Origin: Microcystis aeruginosa Ma_SC_T_19800800_S464
GTDB taxonomy: Bacteria; Cyanobacteriota; Cyanobacteriia; Cyanobacteriales; Microcystaceae
Direction of reading: 5' to 3'
Assembly (NCBI GenBank): GCA_007095785.1
Contig: SFBL01000021.1
Location: 1-57,406 of the forward strand
Length of the DNA: 57,406 nt
Shown in pieces: positions 45,484-54,758 of the stretch. The number at the start of each line of letters is the position of its first letter. Positions within the stretch are counted from its first letter, which is position 1. Both the position numbers and the translations under genes were made by a program. A model generated the notes under the pieces. That model had not been told where the DNA came from. It ran no database searches and saw only the letters and a list, made by a program, of their open reading frames with translations.

Positions 45484-45638
45484 ATTGTTAAAAAAGTTAA
45501 TATTAATATTTGTGTCATTTTTCCCCAAAAAGATACTTAATCTGCATGGGGACTTTTTGTAATCTTCCGTTAAGCGTTCACTCCTAAATCGGTAAAGTCT
45601 GAGACAATCAAAAAAGTCTGACTGTAGGAGAACCCTCT

Positions 45639-47165
45639 ATGAAATTGGCCTATTGGATGTATGCGGGTCCCGCTCATATTGGCACTTTAAGGATCGCCAG
45701 TTCCTTTAAAAATGTTCATGCTATCATGCACGCTCCTCTGGGAGACGATTATTTTAACGTCATGCGCTCGATGTTGGAAAGGGAGCGTAATTTTACCCCC
45801 GTCACTACTAGTATTGTCGATCGTAATGTTTTAGCCCGGGGTTCCCAAGAAAAAGTCGTCGATAATATTGTTCGCAAAGATCGCGAAGAAAGTCCCGATT
45901 TAATCGTTTTAACCCCCACCTGTACCTCCAGCATTCTCCAAGAGGATTTACAAAACTTTGTCGAAAGAGCGCGACAGGATGCCGAGGGGGATGTGCTGCT
46001 GGCCGATGTCAACCACTATCGCTATAATGAACTACAAGCGGCCGATAAAACTCTCTATCAAATTATCAAATATTATCTCGATAAGGCCCAGAGAAAGGGG
46101 GAAATTATCTCGCAGAAAACCCCTAAACCTTCGGTTAATATTATCGGCATTACCACCCTCGGTTTCCATAACCAACATGATCGCACGGAATTAAAGCGGT
46201 TAATGGCAGATTTGGACATTGAAGTTAATGACATTATCCCCGAAGCTGCCTCGGTGGACAACTTAAAAAATCTGCCCCGCGCTTGGTTTAATCTGGTTCC
46301 CTATCGAGAAGTGGGATTAATGACAGCCAAATATCTCGAAAGCGAATTCGCTATGCCCTACGTTGATATTACCCCCATGGGAGTAGTGGAAACAGCGCGC
46401 TGTATTCGCAAAATCCAAGAGGTAATTAATCCCCAAGGTGCAGCAGTAGATTACGAAGATTTTATCAATGAACAAACTCTGCATATCTCCCAAGCTGCTT
46501 GGTTTTCTCGTTCCATTGACTGTCAGAATTTAACGGGCAAAAAAGCGGTGGTTTTTGGTGATAATACCCACGCAGCCGCTATGACAAAAATTCTCGCTAG
46601 AGAGATGGGAATCCATGTGGTTTTAGCGGGTACTTATTGCAAGTATGATGCGGATTGGTTCCGGGAACAAGTGAGTGAATATTGCGATGAAGTGTTAATT
46701 AGTGATGATAATGGGGCGATAGGAGATGCTATTGCTCGGTTGGAACCAGCGGCGATATTTGGTACTCAAATGGAACGTCATGTGGGCAAACGTTTAGATA
46801 TTCCCTGTGGAGTAATTGCCGCACCTATTCATATCCAAAATTTCCCCCTCGGTTATAAACCTTTCTTAGGTTACGAAGGCACTAATCAGATCGCCGATTT
46901 GGTCTATAATTCCTTTACTTTGGGTATGGAAGATCACCTATTAGAGATATTTGGTGGTCATGATACAAAAGAGGTAATTACTAAAGGTATCTCGGCAGAT
47001 TCTGACCTAAATTGGAATAAGGAAGCTACGGCAGAATTACAGAAAATACCCGGTTTTGTGCGGGGGAAAGTCAAACGAAATACCGAAAAATTCGCCCGGG
47101 AGCGAGGTATTGGTGAAATAACTTTAGAGGTAATGTATGCGGCTAAAGAATCCGTAGGAGCTTAA
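45639..47165 (+). CDS. chlB: Light-independent protochlorophyllide reductase subunit B
   Basis: With ChlN it forms the catalytic part of the dark-operative reductase that makes chlorophyllide from protochlorophyllide; ChlL donates electrons. The 508-residue protein has [18 protein letters not shown], the [13 protein letters not shown] cysteine region and a full C-terminal PCP-red-like domain (about 450-508). AGGAGA eight bases before the ATG is a strong ribosome site. chlL and chlN are not adjacent. A terminator follows at 47176. Confidence 0.97.
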   Translation: MKLAYWMYAGPAHIGTLRIASSFKNVHAIMHAPLGDDYFNVMRSMLERERNFTPVTTSIVDRNVLARGSQEKVVDNIVRKDREESPDLIVLTPTCTSSILQEDLQNFVERARQDAEGDVLLADVNHYRYNELQAADKTLYQIIKYYLDKAQRKGEIISQKTPKPSVNIIGITTLGFHNQHDRTELKRLMADLDIEVNDIIPEAASVDNLKNLPRAWFNLVPYREVGLMTAKYLESEFAMPYVDITPMGVVETARCIRKIQEVINPQGAAVDYEDFINEQTLHISQAAWFSRSIDCQNLTGKKAVVFGDNTHAAAMTKILAREMGIHVVLAGTYCKYDADWFREQVSEYCDEVLISDDNGAIGDAIARLEPAAIFGTQMERHVGKRLDIPCGVIAAPIHIQNFPLGYKPFLGYEGTNQIADLVYNSFTLGMEDHLLEIFGGHDTKEVITKGISADSDLNWNKEATAELQKIPGFVRGKVKRNTEKFARERGIGEITLEVMYAAKESVGA

Positions 47166-47175
47166 TTATTTCTTG

Positions 47176-47211
47176 GGGCTGAAAGTTAACAGCATTCAGC
47201 CCTTTTTTTTT
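47176..47211 (+). terminator. Rho-independent terminator of chlB
   Basis: GGGCTGAA pairs with TTCAGCCC across an 11-base loop and is followed by nine T residues. Confidence 0.92.
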
Positions 47212-47212
47212 G

Positions 47213-48340
47213 TTATTTACTTAACCCCTGAAGTATTCTTTCCTCTACTCCTTTCCCCTGAATTAACACTCCAAATCCTCCTAAACCGGTGGGATTAATT
47301 AATTGATGTAAGGCATCTCGACGCTGAAATATAGTCAATATATCGATTTTTCCTTGAGAAAGTTGATTTAATCTATCTCCTAATCCCAAAGCCATTAAAA
47401 ATAATCCTTGCTGAGTAAAACCGAGATTTTTTAAGCCTAATTTTTCCCCTTGACGTTGTAAAGCAGTAAAATCCACATGAGTGGTAATATCTTGTTCTCC
47501 CACCCACAAATAGGGATGATCATGACGCTGATGTTGTCGATAACATTGTAGGGTTCCTTGACTTCTTTGGGGATGATAATATTTTTCGGCAGTGTAACCG
47601 TAATCTATGGTTAAGATATAACCTCGATCGAGTTTCCGATCAACCGTTTCTAACCAGTCTAAAGCTAATAAGTTTACCTCGGTTTGATAACCCTCCGGAT
47701 AAAGTGGGGAGGGAATATTTATCCCCACTAAATCAAAATAGTCTTTGATTCTGTCAGTAGATAAATCTGCGATAATCTCCTGAAAAGGTTCCCCCAATCC
47801 CAGATAAATTTCTCGTAATTCTCCCGACTCAATCACAACTCGATGGACAGGAAAAGCATCGATTAACTCATTACTAAACACACAACCCACAAGGGAATTA
47901 TCGGCTAAATTCGGCCAACTTTGCCAAGATACCGGGGAATATCCCGCTAAAGTTGCCCGTTGTCTTTCCCTGAGTTTCTGAGATTGTTCGATAATTATAT
48001 AACTGAGATTTTGATAAAAATCAGCATAGCTATCACTTAAATAATCAAGGATATCTTTCGCTAAAATTCCCGAACCTGCTCCCACTTCCACTAAAGTAAA
48101 TCCTGGCGAATTGCCCAAAAATGCCGCCATCTCGACAAATTGCTCCGCCAACAATTCCCCAAAATCTGCCCCTAGGGACGAGGAAGTAAAAAAATCTCCT
48201 TTTGAGCCAATTTCTACTTTTCCAGAGGTGTAATAGCCATAATCGGGGTGATAGAGAGCTAAATCCATCCAGCGATCGAAGCTAATTCGACCCGCTGCTG
48301 ATTGTTTAATTTCCTCTAGGATGATTGCTTCTAAATTCAT
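47213..48340 (-). CDS. MidA/NDUFAF7-type SAM-dependent methyltransferase
   Basis: A 375-residue protein of the DUF185 family. It shows the SAM motif VEVGAGSGILAKDIL near residue 90, an ISFDRWMDLALYHPDYGYYT N-terminus, and VFSNELIDAFPVHRV. In mitochondria the homologue methylates an arginine of complex I; a role in NDH-1 is a natural guess in cyanobacteria. The ATG is preceded directly by heptad repeats (ACTGATTACTGATCAAG), with no Shine-Dalgarno. Confidence 0.85.
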   Translation of the reverse strand: MNLEAIILEEIKQSAAGRISFDRWMDLALYHPDYGYYTSGKVEIGSKGDFFTSSSLGADFGELLAEQFVEMAAFLGNSPGFTLVEVGAGSGILAKDILDYLSDSYADFYQNLSYIIIEQSQKLRERQRATLAGYSPVSWQSWPNLADNSLVGCVFSNELIDAFPVHRVVIESGELREIYLGLGEPFQEIIADLSTDRIKDYFDLVGINIPSPLYPEGYQTEVNLLALDWLETVDRKLDRGYILTIDYGYTAEKYYHPQRSQGTLQCYRQHQRHDHPYLWVGEQDITTHVDFTALQRQGEKLGLKNLGFTQQGLFLMALGLGDRLNQLSQGKIDILTIFQRRDALHQLINPTGLGGFGVLIQGKGVEERILQGLSK

Positions 48341-48349
48341 CTTGATCAG

Positions 48350-48400
48350 TAATCAGTAATCAGTAAACAGTAATCAGTAATCAGTAATCAGTAAACAGGT
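48350..48400 (-). repeat. Heptad repeats before the MidA-type gene
   Basis: Plus-strand units CAGTAAT and CAGTAAA, read from the minus strand as ACTGATT/TTTACTG, end four bases before the ATG. Confidence 0.8.
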
Positions 48401-48426
48401 ATAAAGACAAAGATAAAGATAACTAA

Positions 48427-48495
48427 TACTAAATCCTTTGAATATAGGCTACATAAGGGGAATAAATAATCAGTCTTTAATAACCAGATTTAGTA
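48427..48495. repeat. TACTAAATC-ended MITE-like element, short copy
   Basis: TACTAAATC (48427-48435) and GATTTAGTA (48487-48495) are inverted ends. The right 41 bp are identical to 57086-57126, while the left part is unrelated. Confidence 0.7.
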
Positions 48496-48521
48496 GAACT
48501 AACTAATTAACTTAAAACTTA

Positions 48522-48571
48522 CATCTGATCACTGATAACTGATCACTGATAACTGATCACTGATAACTGAT
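48522..48571. repeat. Heptad repeats at the lipA stop codon
   Basis: CTGATCACTGATAACTGAT repeats run directly into the lipA stop codon. Confidence 0.8.
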
Positions 48572-49456
48572 TTACTCTCCCGCATGATAGGAACTGCGGA
48601 CTAGGGGGCCGGATCTAACCTGAGAAAAACCCATTTTTTGGGCAATTTCTCCCAACTCGCTAAATTCTGCGGGAGTCCAATATTTCTGTACGAGCAAATG
48701 TTCCAGAGAAGGACGCATATATTGACCAATAGTAACTCGATCGCAGTCGATCGCCCGTAAATCTGCCAAAGTCTCGATAATTTCCTCTTTTGTCTCACCG
48801 TGACCGACCATTAAGCCAGATTTCGTCGGAATTGACCGATCGATTTCTTTAACATAACGCAAAACCGCCAAAGAGCGATCATATTTAGCCCCGCGTCTAA
48901 CCGGCCCTTGCAAACGGCGCACCGTCTCGATATTGTGATTGTAACAGGCAGGTTTTGCCCCCACCACCGTCGCCACCCGTTCCTGTTGACTTCCCTTACC
49001 TCCGGCAAAATCTGGGGTTAACACTTCAATTAAAGTGTGGGGATTGAGTTCGCGAATGGCCGTCATCGTCCGCACGAACCAACTGGCTCCGCCGTCTTCC
49101 ATATCATCTCTGGCTACAGAAGTCAAGACAACGTAACTTAAATTTAACAATTGCACCGCTTCCGCCACTTTTTGCGGTTCCTCCACATCGAGAGGCATGG
49201 GTGCATGACCCTTATCCACTTGACAAAAAGCACAGGACCGGGTACAGGTGGGACCCATCAACAAAAAAGTCGCCGTACCTTGGGCATAACATTCGCCGCG
49301 ATTGGGACAGCGACCTTCCTCGCAGATAGTATGAATGTTCCTTTGTTTGATAATGCGCTGAACCGTGGAAATTTCGCTAGATTTGCCGAGTGAACGTCGT
49401 AACCAAGCGGGTAAAGACGTAATTTCCTCGCGCCACTGTGGGGGTATATTGGACAT
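48572..49456 (-). CDS. lipA: Lipoyl synthase
   Basis: Radical-SAM enzyme that inserts sulfur into octanoyl groups on lipoyl domains. The 294-residue protein has the auxiliary cluster cysteines C45, C50 and C56, the radical-SAM CxxxCxxC at C71, C75, C78, and the C-terminal RSSYHAGE with the serine that ligates the auxiliary cluster. All catalytic residues are present. Confidence 0.96.
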   Translation of the reverse strand: MSNIPPQWREEITSLPAWLRRSLGKSSEISTVQRIIKQRNIHTICEEGRCPNRGECYAQGTATFLLMGPTCTRSCAFCQVDKGHAPMPLDVEEPQKVAEAVQLLNLSYVVLTSVARDDMEDGGASWFVRTMTAIRELNPHTLIEVLTPDFAGGKGSQQERVATVVGAKPACYNHNIETVRRLQGPVRRGAKYDRSLAVLRYVKEIDRSIPTKSGLMVGHGETKEEIIETLADLRAIDCDRVTIGQYMRPSLEHLLVQKYWTPAEFSELGEIAQKMGFSQVRSGPLVRSSYHAGE

Positions 49457-49621
49457 GAGAAGTTAACTAATGTTGGGGATTTCAGTAATCAGTAATCAGT
49501 TATCCGTGGGGAGAAGGGAGAAGGGAGAGGAAGGAAAACTTAGTATCTCACCATAAAGATAACTGCTATAAGCTGAGAAAGCGATTAAAGATCATTGTTA
49601 ATCAAAAAGGAAACTTGGGCA

Positions 49622-51361
49622 ATGGGACGACGGCAACCGGGAAAAATTTTCAATCTGGTCTTTCAAGGATTGGTGGGTTGCCTTTTGGTTAGTATGTTTG
49701 TTCTTAATTCCCTGCCATCCCTAGGCCAAAATTTTCTGGTTCCATTTGCATCTCCCACGGGGACAAGGATTTTTGTAGCTGGGGATATAGAATATGCCTC
49801 CGTCCATCTAGATGGATTTGCCTTATTTGAGATTGCCTCCCAAGATTTTACCGCTTCTGAGGCCCGGGAACTCTCCCCAGTAGAAAGACGGGCTAGGCGC
49901 ATTGAAAGAGGTTTAAATAATATTATCAATGGGGGTTTCGATCCGACAACCTTGCAAGTAAGTCCGGCGACCCTCAATAATTTAACCGTGATTGTGGCTA
50001 GGGATAACCAGAAGTTACCGCAACAGGTAATTCTGACAGTAACAGAAGTTGATGCCCTGATCGATTCTTCTTCGGTTGACGATTTAGCAGACCGATGGGT
50101 TAAAATCATCCAAACAGCTTTAATCCAAGCTTGGCAAGAACGTCAGCCCGCCGCTCGCCGGCAACAGGTAATGACTGCCGCTATAATTATTTTCGGGGTG
50201 GTTTGCTTAAGCTGTTTATTAATTTGGTGGCAGAAACGTTTAAGAAATCGCTTTAATCTCCTCAAAAAACAGGCTAAAAGTCAATCTGATCGGAATTTAG
50301 CCATAAATTCCCCCCCCAGAAAAGATCGCTCCCAAGAACCGATTTTAGCCTCTCTAGAACATTCCTCTAATTTCCGTCAACAGGCTGATATTCAGCGACA
50401 ACTGACATTAAATATTCTCTGGAAAAGACTGGCTCTGATTGGACTGATACTGCTCTGGTTTGGCGGAATAGCGGCGATTTTGTATGTATTTCCTGAAACT
50501 AGGCTAGAAGGACGCGGGATAATTCGTATTCCTTTGCGGATTTTTATTATCTGGTTGCTGCTGACATCAGTGAGCAATATGGTTAATCTCTACGTTAATT
50601 TTCGGCTACGGGAGTGGGTAGAGGAAGGAGCGGTTTTTTCCGAAAATTTGGAAAGGAGGATTCTGCGCGCTCCCACTTTATTGGACGTTTGGCGAGAAAT
50701 TATCAGATCTATCGCCATTTTTCTGGGAATTTTGGTTTTTTTGAGTTGGATGGGTCTTTCTTTCGCCTTTTTACTCACAGGAGCCGGTTTAGTGGGAGCA
50801 TTGCTCACCTTTGCCTTTCAGGATCTTTTAAAAGATTGGATTAACGGTTTTCTGATTGTCTTTGAAGATCAGTACACTGTCGGTGATATGATCCAGTTTC
50901 AGGAGTTTACTGGTTTGGTGGAAAATCTGAGTTTGCGAGCGACTCAATTGCGGGCTGCCGATGGACGTTTAATCACTATTGCCCATAACCAAATTATTAG
51001 CTCACACAACCTCAGTAAAGATTGGGCGCGAGTCAATTTTACCATCGAAGTCGCCTATGACACCGAGGCAGATGTGGCGATCGCTTTAATGGCAGCCATC
51101 GCTGAAAATATGGCTGTAGATCCACAATGGCAAGAAGATATCATCAATCCTGTGCAGGTTGCTGGTGTTAGTCGGGTTTCTCACACGGGAATGGAAATTA
51201 TGCTCAGAATTGTCGTCAAAAGATTACGACAATGGGACATAGAAAGAGAGTATCGTCGTCGTCTAAAAATTGCTTTTGAGGAGAAGGGAATTCACATCGG
51301 TATTCCCCAACAAAGTTTCCTCATAGCACAAGATAAAGAACAATTCAAAGGACAGTTTTAA
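49622..51361 (+). CDS. MscS-family mechanosensitive channel
   Basis: A 579-residue inner-membrane protein with a signal peptide (about 1-38) and a periplasmic domain (to about 180). Membrane helices follow near 185-205 and 275-405. The MscS pore and beta domain has TGAGLVGALLTFAFQDLLKD, followed by DQYTVGDMIQF. It opens under tension to release solutes. ATG 49622 has GGA ten bases upstream and is preferred to TTG 49595. Its end overlaps the convergent DUF2281 frame by 99 bp. Confidence 0.88.
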   Translation: MGRRQPGKIFNLVFQGLVGCLLVSMFVLNSLPSLGQNFLVPFASPTGTRIFVAGDIEYASVHLDGFALFEIASQDFTASEARELSPVERRARRIERGLNNIINGGFDPTTLQVSPATLNNLTVIVARDNQKLPQQVILTVTEVDALIDSSSVDDLADRWVKIIQTALIQAWQERQPAARRQQVMTAAIIIFGVVCLSCLLIWWQKRLRNRFNLLKKQAKSQSDRNLAINSPPRKDRSQEPILASLEHSSNFRQQADIQRQLTLNILWKRLALIGLILLWFGGIAAILYVFPETRLEGRGIIRIPLRIFIIWLLLTSVSNMVNLYVNFRLREWVEEGAVFSENLERRILRAPTLLDVWREIIRSIAIFLGILVFLSWMGLSFAFLLTGAGLVGALLTFAFQDLLKDWINGFLIVFEDQYTVGDMIQFQEFTGLVENLSLRATQLRAADGRLITIAHNQIISSHNLSKDWARVNFTIEVAYDTEADVAIALMAAIAENMAVDPQWQEDIINPVQVAGVSRVSHTGMEIMLRIVVKRLRQWDIEREYRRRLKIAFEEKGIHIGIPQQSFLIAQDKEQFKGQF

Positions 51362-51619
51362 TAGCTCTAGTCCTTGTTGCCGATATTTTTCGAGCAGGAG
51401 TTGTTGGTAGTCGTTTATTGGTTCCGGTGAATTGACAGTTAAGCCATCTACGCCTTCAAACCATTGTAACCACATTTCTATCAGTTTTCCATCAGGCTGA
51501 GTGTCAAAGGTTTTGACTCGATATTTATGGTCGAGAAGATCAATAAAGTCGCTTACTTCCTGAACAAGGACTTCGGGGAGTTGCTGTAGCTTAGAAATTG
51601 CAGTTTCTCGAATTGTCAC
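51263..51619 (-). CDS. DUF2281 family protein, extended by stop loss
   Basis: The N-terminal 75 residues (TIRETAISKLQQLPEVLVQEVSDFIDLL) are a DUF2281 domain, often the antitoxin-like partner in cyanobacterial gene pairs. No toxin gene is adjacent. The start is probably GTG 51619, eight bases after GAGG; ATG 51625 is the other choice. After GLEL near 51362 the frame continues through 99 bp of the MscS gene and ends at 51263. Relatives seem to end about there, so a stop may have been lost. Confidence 0.6.
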   Translation of the reverse strand: MTIRETAISKLQQLPEVLVQEVSDFIDLLDHKYRVKTFDTQPDGKLIEMWLQWFEGVDGLTVNSPEPINDYQQLLLEKYRQQGLELLKLSFELFFILCYEETLLGNTDVNSLLLKSNF

Positions 51620-51696
51620 AATCATCACCTCTACCAAGATTGCTAGTTGGACAACTTTAAACTAGGTTAGGTTAGATATCCTAACCTAGAAAATTT

Positions 51697-52020
51697 TTAG
51701 GAAGCTAAGGCTACCTCGACTATTTGTTGTAGTTCCCCATTTTGATAGAGTTCGATCATAATGTCGGAACCGCCAATAAATTCACCGTTGATATACACTT
51801 GGGGAATAGTCGGCCAATTGGAATACTCCTTAACTCCTTGTCTTAACTCCTGATCTTCCAGAATATCGACAGTTTCGTAGGAAACCCCCAGAATATTGAG
51901 AATTTGTATGACGTTATTCGAGAAACCACACTGAGGCATTAATTTATTGCCCTTCATGAACACAAGAACTTTGTTATTCTGAACTAATTGATCGATTCTG
52001 TCCTTAGTTTCGGGTGTCAT
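51697..52020 (-). CDS. grxD: Monothiol glutaredoxin (Grx4/Grx3p family)
   Basis: Small CGFS glutaredoxin that carries [2Fe-2S] clusters with glutathione. The 107-residue protein has [14 protein letters not shown] and the [19 protein letters not shown] block that binds glutathione. ATG 52020 fits family length; the longer TTG 52056 frame has no room for a ribosome site. It lies 87 bp from dnaX on the same strand. Confidence 0.93.
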   Translation of the reverse strand: MTPETKDRIDQLVQNNKVLVFMKGNKLMPQCGFSNNVIQILNILGVSYETVDILEDQELRQGVKEYSNWPTIPQVYINGEFIGGSDIMIELYQNGELQQIVEVALAS

Positions 52021-52107
52021 AGGTCTAGTAGCTAGAATTTGAGCAAGAATAGCCAATCCTGAGACGTGGCATATCCTATCAGTTTAGCACAAGCCGTTGA
52101 GATAGCT

Positions 52108-54516
52108 TTAAAAAGGAAGATCTTCGTCCTCCTCCAAACTCTCTAAAATTTCGTTAACATCAGGCCTCCCGCGCACGATAGTCATATTTTCCAGAGACTT
52201 ATTAACTTTAGTTTCTGCGGCCGAATTTTCTGGCAGTGAATAACCCATATTGACCAGTTCACCATCAAAAGATTTCGCTAACTTTTGAGCGGCTGCCAAA
52301 ATTTCACTAACATCGACATCTTGATCCAATGTCTCCAAAGATGAATCAAAATTTAAGATTTTTTCGGGCAGTTCTGTGCTAGGAGTTTTTGGTGTTCCCG
52401 ACGCGGTGATCTTTGCTTCTTTTTTCTCGATAATTGCTTCTTTGACTGGGGGAATATCCACCACGGTCATAACTTTATTTTCGGGGGTTATTGGGGTCGT
52501 TGCTGCGGTTTCTGGTGGTGGTGGCATCTTGGCGCCCGGGGATTGGGAAACTTCCGCAGCCATGGCAGGAGTACCGGAACCTACCTGTAAATGAACTTTA
52601 ATCCGGCGCTGAAAAACAGCCTCGAAAGCTGACTCAATATTAGTCAAGCGTAGCCGGGCCATTTTTAATAATTGTTCCGAAGATATGCTTACATAAGCAC
52701 TCGATTCTGACCTACTAAAAAGACTACCGTGCTGACGTAGGAGAGTGCGAGTAGTGGGGGGTTCCATTACTTCTAAAACCTGCTGCCAAATTTGTTCATG
52801 ATTGTCATCACTTGCAACAGTTTTAACCTCAGTTTTCGGCACTGCGACGCTAGTTGTCGGGGTGATAACCGCCGGTTTTATCGGTTGATTAACCGGCGCC
52901 GGTGCTGTAATTACTTCAGTCGGCCTCTCGGCGCTGGTTTGGGGACGGGAAGGTGCTACCGTGGCAACTAGAGGAATCACCTGTGCTTGGGGTAACAGTC
53001 CTAAAAGGGTGACTTCTAACCAAAGACGGGGTTGAGTGGTGTTTTTTAGTTGTGTTTCGCTGTCTTTAAGCAGTTGTTGACCGCGGAGAATTTCCTCTAA
53101 AGACCAAGTACGCGCTTCCGTACACAAATCCTGCCAAGTGGGAGCAGTGACAGCGACCATTTCTGGACGATTAGGAGCGGTTTTAGCTAAAAGTAGGTTT
53201 AAATAGAATCCCGCTAGATTTTGCAGAACGATTAAAGGTTCCTTACCGCGATTCATCAGATGGCGACATTGTTCGATAACTTGATCGGGAATATTGCCAT
53301 GAATGAGTTTAAGTAGGGTTAAGAGGTCTCTTTCGGGGACTGCACCGACTAAATCCCAGACTCGCTCGGCCGTAATCGTTCCTGCGAGTAAACTTAATTG
53401 ATCAAGAAGACTTTCGGCATCGCGTAAACCACCGTTAGCGATCTGAGCCACTAGGGTTAATGCTTCTAGGTTAATATCGATCGCTTCTATTTGGGCGATT
53501 TTTTGCAGGTGTGCCACCATCGCATCGAGAGCAATACGGCGATAATCAAAGCGTTGACAACGGGAGATGATGGTAGGTAAGACACGCTGAGGATCCGTGG
53601 TAGCAAGCACAAAAATCACTCGATCCGGCGGTTCTTCCAGAGTTTTCAGCAAAGCATTAAAGGCCGCCGTACTGAGCATATGGCAGTTATGAACTAATAA
53701 CCCATTGGCAACAAAATTATGATTGTCCTCCACTTCTAGGTCATAGACGCTTTCTGTGTCACCTTCTTGAATCCCTATCACTTCCTCGAAATTTGTAAGC
53801 CATTGAGGGGATTTTATGCTATTGGGCCTGTATTGCACCGCAGCCACATTCACAGGGGATAGGATCTGATCGCCGATTTTGAGATTTTTTGCTTGTATCC
53901 ATGCTTTTTCTGTTCTAATCAAATGATTACCAGTGCAATTAATCGTCCGATTTCTGGTTTGAATGGTTAAAGTTGCTTTTACGCCTCGGTTTAGCCATCG
54001 CAGGACTTTTTTATATTCCCACTCTCCGCTGCTCTCGTTGTAACTGAGAACTCGTTTTCCGAGAATCTCAGGATGATTAATGGGGATTAATCCCGTTTCG
54101 GTGAAAACAAGGCTATCCCCAGTCAGGCATTCATCGATGACATAGACTTTATAACGACATTGGACGGGGGCAAATTGCGATCGCTCGATAATTTCCCGAA
54201 TGTTATCCACACCGGTATTACTAGCGGCATCAATTTCGATCACGTCTAGGGCCGAACCATTGGCGATCGCTTGACAGACGGAACACTTACCGCAGGGAAT
54301 CGGTGTCGGATGGTCACTAGACAGACAGTTGAGGGATTTGGCTAAAATTCGCGCCGAGGAGGTTTTCCCCGTGCCTCTGGGTCCAGTAAATAGGTATGCA
54401 GGAGCGATTCGCTCACTGATTAAGGCATTACTCAGGGTCGTGGCGATCGCTGATTGTCCCACCAAATCGGCAAAGGTTTGGGGACGATACTTATGATGTA
54501 GAGGTTCGTAGGTCAT
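52108..54516 (-). CDS. dnaX: DNA polymerase III subunit tau/gamma with an in-frame intein
   Basis: Clamp-loader ATPase. The 802-residue precursor has GPRGTGKT (45-52), a zinc site with C64, C75, C78 and C81, and the Walker B VIDE-CH split by an intein after residue 129. After splicing the protein would be 654 residues, reading VIDECHML. The sensor region TTDPQRVLPTIISR follows, then a long Pro/Thr-rich linker and a tau-type C-terminus. No programmed frameshift signal is obvious. Confidence 0.95.
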   Translation of the reverse strand: MTYEPLHHKYRPQTFADLVGQSAIATTLSNALISERIAPAYLFTGPRGTGKTSSARILAKSLNCLSSDHPTPIPCGKCSVCQAIANGSALDVIEIDAASNTGVDNIREIIERSQFAPVQCRYKVYVIDECLTGDSLVFTETGLIPINHPEILGKRVLSYNESSGEWEYKKVLRWLNRGVKATLTIQTRNRTINCTGNHLIRTEKAWIQAKNLKIGDQILSPVNVAAVQYRPNSIKSPQWLTNFEEVIGIQEGDTESVYDLEVEDNHNFVANGLLVHNCHMLSTAAFNALLKTLEEPPDRVIFVLATTDPQRVLPTIISRCQRFDYRRIALDAMVAHLQKIAQIEAIDINLEALTLVAQIANGGLRDAESLLDQLSLLAGTITAERVWDLVGAVPERDLLTLLKLIHGNIPDQVIEQCRHLMNRGKEPLIVLQNLAGFYLNLLLAKTAPNRPEMVAVTAPTWQDLCTEARTWSLEEILRGQQLLKDSETQLKNTTQPRLWLEVTLLGLLPQAQVIPLVATVAPSRPQTSAERPTEVITAPAPVNQPIKPAVITPTTSVAVPKTEVKTVASDDNHEQIWQQVLEVMEPPTTRTLLRQHGSLFSRSESSAYVSISSEQLLKMARLRLTNIESAFEAVFQRRIKVHLQVGSGTPAMAAEVSQSPGAKMPPPPETAATTPITPENKVMTVVDIPPVKEAIIEKKEAKITASGTPKTPSTELPEKILNFDSSLETLDQDVDVSEILAAAQKLAKSFDGELVNMGYSLPENSAAETKVNKSLENMTIVRGRPDVNEILESLEEDEDLPF
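53686..54129 (-). other. DnaX mini-intein (148 residues)
   Basis: Residues 130-277 of the precursor. It starts with CLTGDSLVF (block A, Cys1), has TGNH with the block B histidine (intein residue 69), and ends VYDLEVEDNHNFVANG and LLVHN (blocks F and G), before extein Cys+1 (CHML). All splicing residues are present. At 148 residues it has no homing-endonuclease domain. Synechocystis DnaX is known to carry a larger intein. Confidence 0.95.
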
Positions 54517-54670
54517 GACTGGCTGAAAACTTTTTCCCCACCCTAGAGACTACTATTATCCTATGCCGATTCTTTTTCGGCACGAGAACAAGTGTATGCT
54601 TTTTATCTAGCCAGTTGTAATGCGCGATTTGCATCACGAAAATGGCAATTTAGCTAAGGCCTGTAATAAA

Positions 54671-54688
54671 TTGTATTAATAACTACAA
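54671..54688 (+). promoter_or_regulatory. NtcA-binding site upstream of narB
   Basis: TTGTA-TTAATAAC-TACAA is a perfect GTA-N8-TAC palindrome (GTA 54673-54675, TAC 54684-54686). TATCTT at 54712-54717, 25 bp further on, can serve as the -10. This is the class II arrangement of NtcA-activated nitrogen genes, and it lies 70 bp before the narB ATG. Confidence 0.85.
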
Positions 54689-54758
54689 TTTTGCCGAGAA
54701 AATCTGCGGACTATCTTAGTATGCCCAAAGATAGCACCACCAATCAGACCCACTGCTT

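Noticed and set aside
53686-54129. Split or frameshifted dnaX
   Set aside because: The extra segment has complete intein blocks and is in frame with both exteins.
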